Part shown: positions 7,880 to 17,252 of the stretch, one piece after another
Layout of the letters: every line of letters begins with the position of its first letter
How positions within the stretch are numbered: the stretch's first letter is position 1
Source of the DNA: a virus
Reading direction: 5' to 3' (one strand)
IMG/VR virus record: IMGVR_UViG_3300008954_000145
Location: 1 to 35,119 of that record
DNA: 35,119 nt
Made by a program: the position numbers and the translations under genes
Notes under the pieces: generated by a model
What the model was told of the DNA's origin: nothing
Database searches by the model: none
Seen by the model: only the letters and a program-made list of their open reading frames with translations

Positions 7880-10800
7880 TTATTTTCCCTTAAATGGGTC
7901 GTTGCCAGGGGCTCCAAGTCCCTTTTTCCCTGCCTTGTCGGCCTCTTTTTTCATGTCCTCTTTTTTCTGCTTTGATGAGGCGGCGTTTATAAGATCACTG
8001 ATTGGAGGATCTATTTCAACATTAAACTTCTTGCCTGCTTTTTTTATTTTTGCTGCTTTCTTTGCAATGGACTCGACATCAATTGTAACATCGTCCATAA
8101 CAAAATTCGTGTCCTCAAACTTAACCGAGGCGTCCATTTTAACTAGCTCAACAAGAGAGAAATAATCGTATGGCCAGTTATAGCTGTAATCTGGAACTGA
8201 TTCCTTCTCGGCGCCTTTTGAACCCACTTCGAAATTAAATTTAAATCTCGCGTCGTCTCTAGAGTCGGCGGTTTTTGTAAAGTAGTTTGTGTTTGCTTTT
8301 TGTTTAACCTTAAACAACATCCATTTAGTATTTTTTGGAAACTTTGGAACGAGCGGGTGAACATCTCGATCTTGAAGTTTTTCTTTTGTTGCTAACAGGT
8401 CGTGTGTAATTATCTGAGACTGTTGTTTAAAGTCTCGACCAATTCCAACTTGAGTTCCCCCGACCGTATCGTCAGGTGGCAAGTTCTGCCAAATATCAGA
8501 CAAGTCCTTCTGGCTTAAGTCGTGAGTAAATTCAAATATATACATAGCAAATGGTTGGATATCTTTGTGTGTCAAAAAGTCCAATCGGGGCGGTATAACA
8601 AATCTCTGCATCTTACTGACCATATCTACCATTGCTTTATCTGGATCGATGTACTTGTCATCGAACTTTTGATTTGGGTTTCCTGCTAAAGACACCGCTT
8701 TTTCGACTGTGTTTCTTGGGATGTTAAAGAATTTCTTTTGATTGGTTCCAAGCTGCCTAAACGGAATAGCAACAACTGCTTCACTAATTCTCTTAGTTGG
8801 TGCAATTTGACCGATTTTTTTGTTTTCGAACTTGAACCCGCAAAGATGACCTAAAGAGCCTGTTGATCCTGTCGAGGCAAGATCGTTTGGTGGTCGCCAC
8901 TCGTCGGGTTCAGCGGCATCGTTAGCAGCACTTATAGTTGTTGTTCCATCTTCTTTTTTATCTCCAAAGACTAAATATTGAACTGGATCTCTAATTTGAA
9001 AATAAATCCCCGTATCTTCGGGAATGTCTCCGTATTGTAACCATATCCCGTTAACAACAGAGCCTGTGCCGTGAGTCGGAGTTACTGTGCTCTTATCTTT
9101 AAAGTTTAAGACGGGTGTTTCAAACTTTGTTTGAATTACCCACTTTGAAGGAGCGTTGGGGTCGTCTCTAACAAGCTTTGGGGTCCCCGGAAGAGTTTTG
9201 TGAGCACCTGCACCGTCAGGAATAAGTTGGGGTGGGCCGTATTCAACAGATTTTACGTTCGTCAAAGATCTAAGGTTTAAACAAGCATCCAATCTCATTT
9301 GTTCAGCAGATGCCACAGAATAATAACCACTGCCTTTGTTTCCGTCGATGCAGTTGGCCCAGTGATCCATAGTCGCGAATGTACCGGGAGATGACGCTAT
9401 TGAAGAATCTGAAGCTTGTTCGATAGCGGTGCCTGCTGAACCTCCATTAGATGAACCAAGAACCCTCCTAAAAGAAATATCTATATTTTCCATTATTTCA
9501 GGTAAAGTATATTTTCCCGGACCTTTGTTTGGTTTAAATTTTAATCTGGCGCGTGAAAGTCCGTGATAATATGGGGGAGTATACGGATCTCTTGAAGATC
9601 CAGTTATTTTCACTGGAAAAATCCCAGCGATGACGGGGCTCATGTGATCAACAGGTGGGCCAAAACAAGCCCAATTATCACACATCTCCAGTTTTGAATA
9701 ATTTTTATTAACCGGCTTTACATTATTATAGTACTCGTATTGTGTATCTTGATATGTTGTCTCTCGATACATTAGCACGTCCATCAGGTAAACGTCGACT
9801 TCTTCATCAACTATAAAGTGATTGGGACTGTTATCAGGGGCAGAAACAAAGCTTTGTAAATTGCCGTCTTCTAAAAAGAAATCAACAGTTTCTGCCAAAA
9901 AATTATGCATTGCAAGTTTATACAGGGGAGACCCGGAGGCGTCCCATTGAACCTCTGTGGAAAGACTTGCTGAAGGGTGGGGATTAGCATCTGGAATAGC
10001 TTGTAAAAGCGCTGGCACATTTTCTGGCTCGACCAACGCTTCGAATGGAACTCTCGGTCTTCTGACATATGTTTCTGAACCGCCCCAAAGTACTCCAGTA
10101 AGATCATCGTACCACGCACCAGCCGATGATGTGAGCGCATATCGAGTAGGCATGTGATCAATGGGACTTCCTACCTGTCCTGAACCAAAGGGCGCTGAAC
10201 CCACTTCATTTTTCATAAGCGGCCAGTCAACAGCGACTCCAGATTTAATCGTGTTGTATAATATGCCGGGGGCAAAAAATGGCTGCATAAACGGTCTAAA
10301 GCTTCTCTCCCCGCTTATCACACTCACGTTTTCTCCGTAGCTAGAGGAGAATAAGCTGGCTAATTGAACCGTTCTAGTCGCTGGGTAAAAGCCGTCGTAA
10401 GGTAACAACTTCATCATCGCGTCCATTCGAAGCGTTAATTTGCTTGTGTGGACTCCTTTATCAACATAATCTTCCTGTACTTGTCCAAAGTATTTCATAA
10501 AATCGCTATGACTATAGGTTGTATAGAACTCAGCGTCAGAGCTATCAGGGGTTGAAGATCCAGAAATTGTCAAATAACCCAAGTTCTTTGACCGGAAATT
10601 TCCACCTTTTTCGTTAATGTAGTAGGGCATGTGCTCGCTTATTCTGAACTCGGGAAGAACTGAATAGTCTTTTGCCACTCTTCGCATCTCATTGGCAAAG
10701 GTTCTGTAATCAACCGTAAACGGTTCTTTTCCAGCCTGTTCGGCAGTCTCCCATTTCTGCGAGGAAACAAAAATTACATTATCGGTGTTGTGGGCGCTTC

Positions 10801-13800
10801 CACCCCAATCCGGATAGTCCCATCTCGGATAATTTAAAATAGGAGATGGACATAAAAAAGCGTGTGGATTTTGTTCGCTACCTATGTTGCTGACACCGTG
10901 ATAAATCGTGTAATTGTTCTGTAGTTCTCCTGCGTAACTTGACTGGCTTAGACTGCTCGTGGGACTGCTCGTAGCCCAGTCTTTTCTCTCGTCAAGAGCC
11001 CAAATACTTTGTTTTGGAACCGTGACACCTTGAGAGTTTACGAAATTTGTTTGTTCTCTATCTGTTTTATTCTCGCGCCAAAATGGACATGTATATGAAT
11101 CTCTTCCTCGAATCTTATCTAAGAAAGTGTGTTCTTCTTTTGGAAATACCGTCTCTCGGTGAGTGACATAATTCAATTCTTTAACTGCATTGTATTCTTT
11201 ATCAATCTCATCTGTATAAAGAAGATAATTTATTTGATCGTACATTTGCTTGTCGGGATTTGGCTGGATGCCTAATCTCTGCTCGATTGAAATTTGATTG
11301 TCTCTTTTTACAAACTGAGTTAAATTATTAGCATACGTGTGCTTTACAACCGCCTGCCTAGTCTCTAAGAGCTTGGAAGCATCTTGTATTTCAAGATTGT
11401 GGATCATTGGATGATACTTTGTGGTTATCATCGGCTCTGTGTAGTTTGTAATTTCATCTTCTCTAAAATTAAAAGATAACGTATTATCTTTTTTATGTCT
11501 TCTCACAACTGGGTGGTTGCCGGTTCTTATTTGTTTCCACGAAGGCCAGCCGTATGGACCTTGACGGTGAAGGATCAGGCCATTTAGGATAGAGGGGACA
11601 CCCGCATAAAGAGGTGGAGCATCTTCGGTTTGTTCGTCGTTGGTTGGCTCTCCCTTTATGTAAGTTTGATTCACATAGTTTGCCTCAACCATGCTCGAAA
11701 CACCGGCTAAATTTACTGTTTTTAATGTTTCATTTCCTAAAAAGTTTTGGCTGCCGGTTATTGGGTCGACTATATTGTGATTAAGGCCCACAAAGTCTAC
11801 AAAAGTAAAATTACTAACGTCATCGTTAGTGTGGACTTGTCCCTCGTAGGTTCCCCAATATCGCCGGTTGTTGTCGTCATATCTATAACTTCCAAACTCA
11901 CTACCAGTTAACACCACAATATCTGTTGAGGCTAGACTTGCATTTGAATAGTTCGGCTGTTGATAGCCTACTGGACCTTTTGTCGCAGATGCCGTAACCC
12001 ACGAATATTGCATATCGCTCTGAGGGATTGGGCGTTGAATAAACCAGTTGTCATAATTTGACGCAGTGTACGCATTCCAAGAAAGATGAACGTGATCTCC
12101 TTCAACATTTCCTGTTATCTCCAGCCTGCGCTGGCGATTTCTATAGGTCTTGTGATATGACGCTGAAGAGAATGTCGCTTTTCCTGCATCGCCGTTGTCA
12201 AAGTGTGTTCCAAATCTTCCCGAAGGCTTTTGATGAAGGTCGTTCAAGTGATTTCTTACAATGGAATTTCTCCAAGGAAGCGCATTGTTTACCGCATATT
12301 CTTCAGCAACAGTGTCTAAAAATCCGCGACCATTTATTTCAGGACCGCCGGGAGCAGAAAACCTCTCAACAAAGACTGTTTTATTTTTATCCGACAAGGA
12401 TCTATCAGGAAGAGCAAAATCATAAGCACCCGACATCTCATAGGACCTGACGGAAGTAATTTCTGCTATTCCCTCATTTTTTACAAAATATCTGTTGTTA
12501 ATTGAGCGGCCAGATGTTTGAACAATCTCGTAATCGTGAGCATAGTTTCCAATAACTGTCGGAGAAACTCCTGTATCATCTCCAGATGCTACGCTGCCGG
12601 TTGTCATTTGAATATTTCTAATATTTACGGGGCGTTTTGCCATCACGTCTCGATAATAAGGGGCATATGCCACCGTTTTATCTAAAGTGCCATCGTTTTT
12701 TTGGTCTGGGCTGTGAATTTCAAAACCCGTTGCTGTCTTTTCAATTCTCCAAGCCTCGGGCCTTGTCTGTTCGTTGTCGAAACCAGTATTTATCTTTGCG
12801 TGTCTGTGTTGGAGACCTCCGACGTGTTTCTCGGTAAAGGGCCCCTGCATTGGACGCTCTTTATCTGGGCCGTAAACATCATTATGAAGGTTTACAATCT
12901 CAAGACTTTCATTCTCCCAAAAAGTGCCGGGATTCTTTGAGACAGAGGTCTTATATACATTAAAGAAGGATGCAATCTTATCTTGTATCGCTTCGTTGGA
13001 AAATTTCCAAGTTTGTTTCGTTTTTGTTGTTAGTGCTGAGTTGTCACTGTGCGAGGCTGTTACATTCCATTTATCGAAATCACCAAACGCCTCTGCTATC
13101 GTTGAAACTAACACATCAGCCGATGCGTTGCCGACTCTCCAGTAGTCAATCTTTTTATTTTTTGAAAAGTTTGTACCTCCTCGAAGGTCTCGCGATAAGC
13201 TAGTTGAGAATCTGTAGGGTTTGCTAAATTTTCTAATGGCGTAGGTGGAACCCGAAACGTTTACGGTTGTGTACGCATTATGAATCTTTTCTTTATTGTC
13301 GTCGACGGCAGTGTTACCGGAAGACAGAACGCCTTTGCGATCAGCGCGATCTTTCCACCAGAGGTGATTATCACCCTGGCTTGAAACACCGGTAAAATTT
13401 CTCACGGTTGTATTTGCTAGAGTGCTTGTTATTGTTGTTTCACCGTCGAATCCGGGGCGAACTTGTGTCATTGTTAGTAATCTGCCGGGAGACACAGAAG
13501 TGCTCTCTAATATTATTTTTGAGTTGGATACACCATTGTTGTGACCAGCGGCGTGGTTTATCGCGCCCATCAACTGGGTCACATTGTCGGTGGGGGCACC
13601 AGAAGCATCGAATTCGTTACTGGCATAGTCATTTGCCGCTTTTGCTGTATAGGTTTTAGATGTGCCATCTGTTGAGACAATTGTCACGCTTTCCGAACCG
13701 TCAGTTGCGGTGCCCGGATTAACGAAAAACAATGATCCCACCGCGTTGTCTGCACTGTCCACAGGCGCGTGTCCGTGTTTCCAATCATACATCAGTTCAT

Positions 13801-16800
13801 TAACGCCTGCAACGTTTGCCTCTGGGTCGGAACCTTTGAATTCTAGAGTTGGAAACTTATGATGATATTTATTTCTTTCAAGAACATGGCTCTCAACAAT
13901 TGTTTGAACTGTTTTGTCTGAAAAATCTGCGGACACAGGTACAAGTTTTCTTAACATCTCCGATAGAGCGCCATCCATCCACTTGTAGAAATCAAGATAC
14001 TTTTCGATACTCGGGGTATTGTTCACTCTTTCAAAAAATAATTGTCTTAATTTTTCTAATTTTTTATATTTTTGTCGATACTTGTCTGCAGGTTCACCAA
14101 CTATGTTGTTGAACGCGGCAATTGAAGAGAACATGTTCAGCATCTCTTCCGAGATCGTTGCATACATGCTTTTTTCAATCGTTGTCCTAGTTCGAGAAGG
14201 TCTCGTGTTTCTGGTAAACCTTTCATCATCTCGGGAAAGGACTTTTACCGTGTCTGAAGAGAGAACAATCTCCGGGAGTTGTTTTCTCGCACTTAAAATA
14301 TACTCAGAACCTTGAACGGTTGGCTCACTGCCATCAAAATTGTCTCCCCGGCCAGTGTGCTGTTTATCAAGAGCATTTCCCAGCCAGCCGTATCGAACCT
14401 TTGCAGATCCCGACGAAAAGTCATCTACGACAAATTGGCCTGCGGCATCTGACCCTGTAACTCTGCTAAAGTCCCAGTTCAGTGCCAGTGTTTTTATTTC
14501 TGGAACCTCTGCCGCAGTCAAGGTCTCTTCTGTTAGAAACGCATTTTTAATTGGATTTTCTGTGCCGTAGTTTTGTGCATCAAAAGCATGTTGTTTGATA
14601 ACAGCGTCAGTGAGATAAGTGTTCCAAAAGCGCAAAGAACCTGCTTTGATGTCCGAAGCTGTCAGCACAGAGCCTGTGAAATTTTGACGATGAGCACCTG
14701 CATAAAGCCGTTTTGGGCTTGTCAATATTTGATATCCCTCTTCTTTGTTAATTGAAGCTGAGACTGAAAACTCGTTATCCACTATATCCAAAGTTGAGTT
14801 GACGCCATAAAATTCAACGTCGTAACCTCTCGCCGAGTCGGGACCGTCTGTTGAACCGGAAATAGCAGGAAAGCTTTGATATTTATTCGGCTTTAGGCGA
14901 ACGGCAAAGTTCCATTCTTTATTGTCAAAAACATTTTTGAATTTTGGACTTTTTAACTTCGGAATCAGACCGCCGGAACCGCTATCGGTGCAGTTCAATA
15001 AGAAGTATGCATCTTTTGTAAGATCTCCTGTGACCACATCAGTGGTTCGAACCGCATAAACTTGAAAGTTTGCATAATTGTGTGTGGCCCAAGCCGTAGA
15101 GGTGTTTTCGATGTCGTTCGCAGTGTGCATTCCAAACAAAGAGCCTGATTTTATGTCAACCTGATCTCCAAAATAAACACTCTGTCTAAGAACTTTCTTA
15201 GGAAAGAATACTTCAGATTCTACCGTGAGTGCGTGACCTGCACCTTCTTTGGTGGAAGTTAATGTGTTCGTACCTGCTAAGAAAGATGTGGCGTTGGGAT
15301 TTGTTGTATCTTTATACTGATAAACAACCGCGCCAGTGTGATTGACTTTATTAAAGTTAATATATTTTTTAACATCAGTTTTTGATGCATAGTTGTCTTT
15401 AAACTCGAACGCCTCGTCTGAAGCATATAAGTTTATTTTATATATCTCGTCATCTACGCCGAAGCAGCGCATCATGTTCCTAAACGCTTTCTCTGTACCT
15501 TTCGATTTGTAAATGTGTGTCAGGTTATTGTAAACATTTTTATAAATTAAGTTTTTAACTTCGTGAAGTCTCTTTTCGAAAACCCTCTCTTCATCTCGGG
15601 ACTTATAGTATTCTAAAGCCGAAGCAAGATCGAACAAGTCCGCTTCCAGCGGCAAGCCAGAAGAATCCAATATTCGATCCATAAAAGCAGGGGGTGTAAA
15701 ACTGCTACTGAGGTATGACGTATCTCTCAATTTTGGCAAATGATCCATCTGAAGCGACAAGTTATCAAAATAATTTGAAATAACCTGAATCATCTTTTTA
15801 AGTGTGTTTCCTCCGACAGTTTCATCCTGTTCGATAATCCAAGTTGGAATACTGTGGATTATGGACGTGGTGTTTCTAAAATCATATTCTCTACCCTCGG
15901 CAATCTTTAGATCTTTATATGAAGCAACTTTTGGATGATTAGAGCGAATAATTGGGTCTCTAAATTCTTTGGCACTGGCGCTAGATTCCATAATTGCAGA
16001 ACCGGTCGCTCTTGAACTTGTCGAATATCCTGTCCAAGTTCCGTTTGAAATTCGACCAGAATAATCTAAAACAACAGAATCGTATGAACCTGTGCCGACA
16101 ATACCTTCATTAAATTTATAATACACACCTAGATCTGTATTTGCGTCGTCAGTGTTGGTGCCGCCGCCAACTTGATCTCTCCAATAAGTTCCAATTTGTT
16201 TTGCAGTTCTTTCATTTTTCCAAAATCTGAACTCGTCAATAGAACCTGAAAGTTTACCGTATCCGTCGATTCTCTCTGCAGAAGAGAGGGCACCTGCTGC
16301 GGTGATGTCTAGGGCTGGGAGTCTGCAAGCGCCGATATTGGCGATCAAAGACCCTGTTATTTCATTCACCTTTCCACTACCGGCGTCCGCAGAGGACAGG
16401 GAGGTTATAAACTCGCCATCTTTATAAAACGTTGTTTCAAGGTTTGAGCTTCCGTTTCGAACACTAACGGCGTAATGGTGCCACTTGTCATCGAGAGAAG
16501 CGATAAAATCGGCTGAATTCACCGTATTGTTCACTGAACCTGACTCAGTAACCACAGTTATCTTGCACGTTGATTCACTTGTGAGGAACCCGATAAAAAA
16601 TCGACCATACCCAGTCGAGCTATAGTCCCCGTTCCAAACATCAAAAATGGTCTCTAGACCTGTTAAGGAGTCAGAAACTTTAGCAGCTTTTTTCATCCAA
16701 AACTCGACAGCAACACCTTCATCAAAATTTAAAGCTAAGTTAGATGCTCTTTTTTTAGAGGTATCATAAATATTTGCATTAGTATAAGGCGCTCGATCAA

Positions 16801-17248
16801 TTTCACCAGAATGAGGACCACCCTTAATCTGTATATACTCAGGATTATCTGTGAGACCAAATGAGTTAACTTGTGAGCCAACCAACGAGCCCCAGCCAGA
16901 AGGTGAGAACAGGGCGTATCCAGTTGTTCTTGGATATTCATTATTAAAGACGTGTAAATCTAAAAATGAAGAACTGTGTTCCCATTCCAATTTCTCGTGC
17001 AAAGATCCGTCATAAGGATAGGTGTTATAAATTCTTTCAATTGCGTCGGTGTAATAGCTCTCTGCAGATCCAAATTTTACAAAATTCTTAGGATCTTTAA
17101 AGTCGGTTGGAGGGATAAATCTTTTTTGTATTTCTTTGTATGTATCGAGATACTCAACAGACTCTACATCCTTACCTATATCTTCTTTGTTTAGGTCTTG
17201 AATTGTCTTTACATTTTGTTTTTCGCTGAAGAGATCTTTAATACTCAT
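7880..17248 (-). CDS. Giant baseplate wedge protein, 3122 aa, gp7/tail protein I-like with LamG-like domains
   Basis: The largest gene in the window, in one uninterrupted frame. Domains read by eye: residues about 165-355 look like a concanavalin A/LamG sandwich, with VEFWMKK, KWHHYAVSV near 255 and the closing signature GSIDEFRFWKNERTAKQ near 335. Residues about 500-605 resemble the P2 tail protein I/T4 gp7 core, with NNLTHIYKSKGTEKAFRNMM followed by a CFGVDD turn at 574-600; KGT plus a short helix is the family hallmark. Residues about 675-890 look like a second LamG-like sandwich (KEWNFAVRLKP near 780, SLRFWNTYLTDAVI near 875). A beta-rich insert lies near 1180-1290. The C-terminus is Lys-rich. 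Position after gp25 and gp6 fits gp7/gpI. T4 gp7 is about 1030 aa, so this copy is about three times larger. The rest is unassigned. Confidence 0.8.
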   Translation of the reverse strand: MSIKDLFSEKQNVKTIQDLNKEDIGKDVESVEYLDTYKEIQKRFIPPTDFKDPKNFVKFGSAESYYTDAIERIYNTYPYDGSLHEKLEWEHSSSFLDLHVFNNEYPRTTGYALFSPSGWGSLVGSQVNSFGLTDNPEYIQIKGGPHSGEIDRAPYTNANIYDTSKKRASNLALNFDEGVAVEFWMKKAAKVSDSLTGLETIFDVWNGDYSSTGYGRFFIGFLTSESTCKITVVTESGSVNNTVNSADFIASLDDKWHHYAVSVRNGSSNLETTFYKDGEFITSLSSADAGSGKVNEITGSLIANIGACRLPALDITAAGALSSAERIDGYGKLSGSIDEFRFWKNERTAKQIGTYWRDQVGGGTNTDDANTDLGVYYKFNEGIVGTGSYDSVVLDYSGRISNGTWTGYSTSSRATGSAIMESSASAKEFRDPIIRSNHPKVASYKDLKIAEGREYDFRNTTSIIHSIPTWIIEQDETVGGNTLKKMIQVISNYFDNLSLQMDHLPKLRDTSYLSSSFTPPAFMDRILDSSGLPLEADLFDLASALEYYKSRDEERVFEKRLHEVKNLIYKNVYNNLTHIYKSKGTEKAFRNMMRCFGVDDEIYKINLYASDEAFEFKDNYASKTDVKKYINFNKVNHTGAVVYQYKDTTNPNATSFLAGTNTLTSTKEGAGHALTVESEVFFPKKVLRQSVYFGDQVDIKSGSLFGMHTANDIENTSTAWATHNYANFQVYAVRTTDVVTGDLTKDAYFLLNCTDSGSGGLIPKLKSPKFKNVFDNKEWNFAVRLKPNKYQSFPAISGSTDGPDSARGYDVEFYGVNSTLDIVDNEFSVSASINKEEGYQILTSPKRLYAGAHRQNFTGSVLTASDIKAGSLRFWNTYLTDAVIKQHAFDAQNYGTENPIKNAFLTEETLTAAEVPEIKTLALNWDFSRVTGSDAAGQFVVDDFSSGSAKVRYGWLGNALDKQHTGRGDNFDGSEPTVQGSEYILSARKQLPEIVLSSDTVKVLSRDDERFTRNTRPSRTRTTIEKSMYATISEEMLNMFSSIAAFNNIVGEPADKYRQKYKKLEKLRQLFFERVNNTPSIEKYLDFYKWMDGALSEMLRKLVPVSADFSDKTVQTIVESHVLERNKYHHKFPTLEFKGSDPEANVAGVNELMYDWKHGHAPVDSADNAVGSLFFVNPGTATDGSESVTIVSTDGTSKTYTAKAANDYASNEFDASGAPTDNVTQLMGAINHAAGHNNGVSNSKIILESTSVSPGRLLTMTQVRPGFDGETTITSTLANTTVRNFTGVSSQGDNHLWWKDRADRKGVLSSGNTAVDDNKEKIHNAYTTVNVSGSTYAIRKFSKPYRFSTSLSRDLRGGTNFSKNKKIDYWRVGNASADVLVSTIAEAFGDFDKWNVTASHSDNSALTTKTKQTWKFSNEAIQDKIASFFNVYKTSVSKNPGTFWENESLEIVNLHNDVYGPDKERPMQGPFTEKHVGGLQHRHAKINTGFDNEQTRPEAWRIEKTATGFEIHSPDQKNDGTLDKTVAYAPYYRDVMAKRPVNIRNIQMTTGSVASGDDTGVSPTVIGNYAHDYEIVQTSGRSINNRYFVKNEGIAEITSVRSYEMSGAYDFALPDRSLSDKNKTVFVERFSAPGGPEINGRGFLDTVAEEYAVNNALPWRNSIVRNHLNDLHQKPSGRFGTHFDNGDAGKATFSSASYHKTYRNRQRRLEITGNVEGDHVHLSWNAYTASNYDNWFIQRPIPQSDMQYSWVTASATKGPVGYQQPNYSNASLASTDIVVLTGSEFGSYRYDDNNRRYWGTYEGQVHTNDDVSNFTFVDFVGLNHNIVDPITGSQNFLGNETLKTVNLAGVSSMVEANYVNQTYIKGEPTNDEQTEDAPPLYAGVPSILNGLILHRQGPYGWPSWKQIRTGNHPVVRRHKKDNTLSFNFREDEITNYTEPMITTKYHPMIHNLEIQDASKLLETRQAVVKHTYANNLTQFVKRDNQISIEQRLGIQPNPDKQMYDQINYLLYTDEIDKEYNAVKELNYVTHRETVFPKEEHTFLDKIRGRDSYTCPFWRENKTDREQTNFVNSQGVTVPKQSIWALDERKDWATSSPTSSLSQSSYAGELQNNYTIYHGVSNIGSEQNPHAFLCPSPILNYPRWDYPDWGGSAHNTDNVIFVSSQKWETAEQAGKEPFTVDYRTFANEMRRVAKDYSVLPEFRISEHMPYYINEKGGNFRSKNLGYLTISGSSTPDSSDAEFYTTYSHSDFMKYFGQVQEDYVDKGVHTSKLTLRMDAMMKLLPYDGFYPATRTVQLASLFSSSYGENVSVISGERSFRPFMQPFFAPGILYNTIKSGVAVDWPLMKNEVGSAPFGSGQVGSPIDHMPTRYALTSSAGAWYDDLTGVLWGGSETYVRRPRVPFEALVEPENVPALLQAIPDANPHPSASLSTEVQWDASGSPLYKLAMHNFLAETVDFFLEDGNLQSFVSAPDNSPNHFIVDEEVDVYLMDVLMYRETTYQDTQYEYYNNVKPVNKNYSKLEMCDNWACFGPPVDHMSPVIAGIFPVKITGSSRDPYTPPYYHGLSRARLKFKPNKGPGKYTLPEIMENIDISFRRVLGSSNGGSAGTAIEQASDSSIASSPGTFATMDHWANCIDGNKGSGYYSVASAEQMRLDACLNLRSLTNVKSVEYGPPQLIPDGAGAHKTLPGTPKLVRDDPNAPSKWVIQTKFETPVLNFKDKSTVTPTHGTGSVVNGIWLQYGDIPEDTGIYFQIRDPVQYLVFGDKKEDGTTTISAANDAAEPDEWRPPNDLASTGSTGSLGHLCGFKFENKKIGQIAPTKRISEAVVAIPFRQLGTNQKKFFNIPRNTVEKAVSLAGNPNQKFDDKYIDPDKAMVDMVSKMQRFVIPPRLDFLTHKDIQPFAMYIFEFTHDLSQKDLSDIWQNLPPDDTVGGTQVGIGRDFKQQSQIITHDLLATKEKLQDRDVHPLVPKFPKNTKWMLFKVKQKANTNYFTKTADSRDDARFKFNFEVGSKGAEKESVPDYSYNWPYDYFSLVELVKMDASVKFEDTNFVMDDVTIDVESIAKKAAKIKKAGKKFNVEIDPPISDLINAASSKQKKEDMKKEADKAGKKGLGAPGNDPFKGK

Positions 17249-17252
17249 TTCT

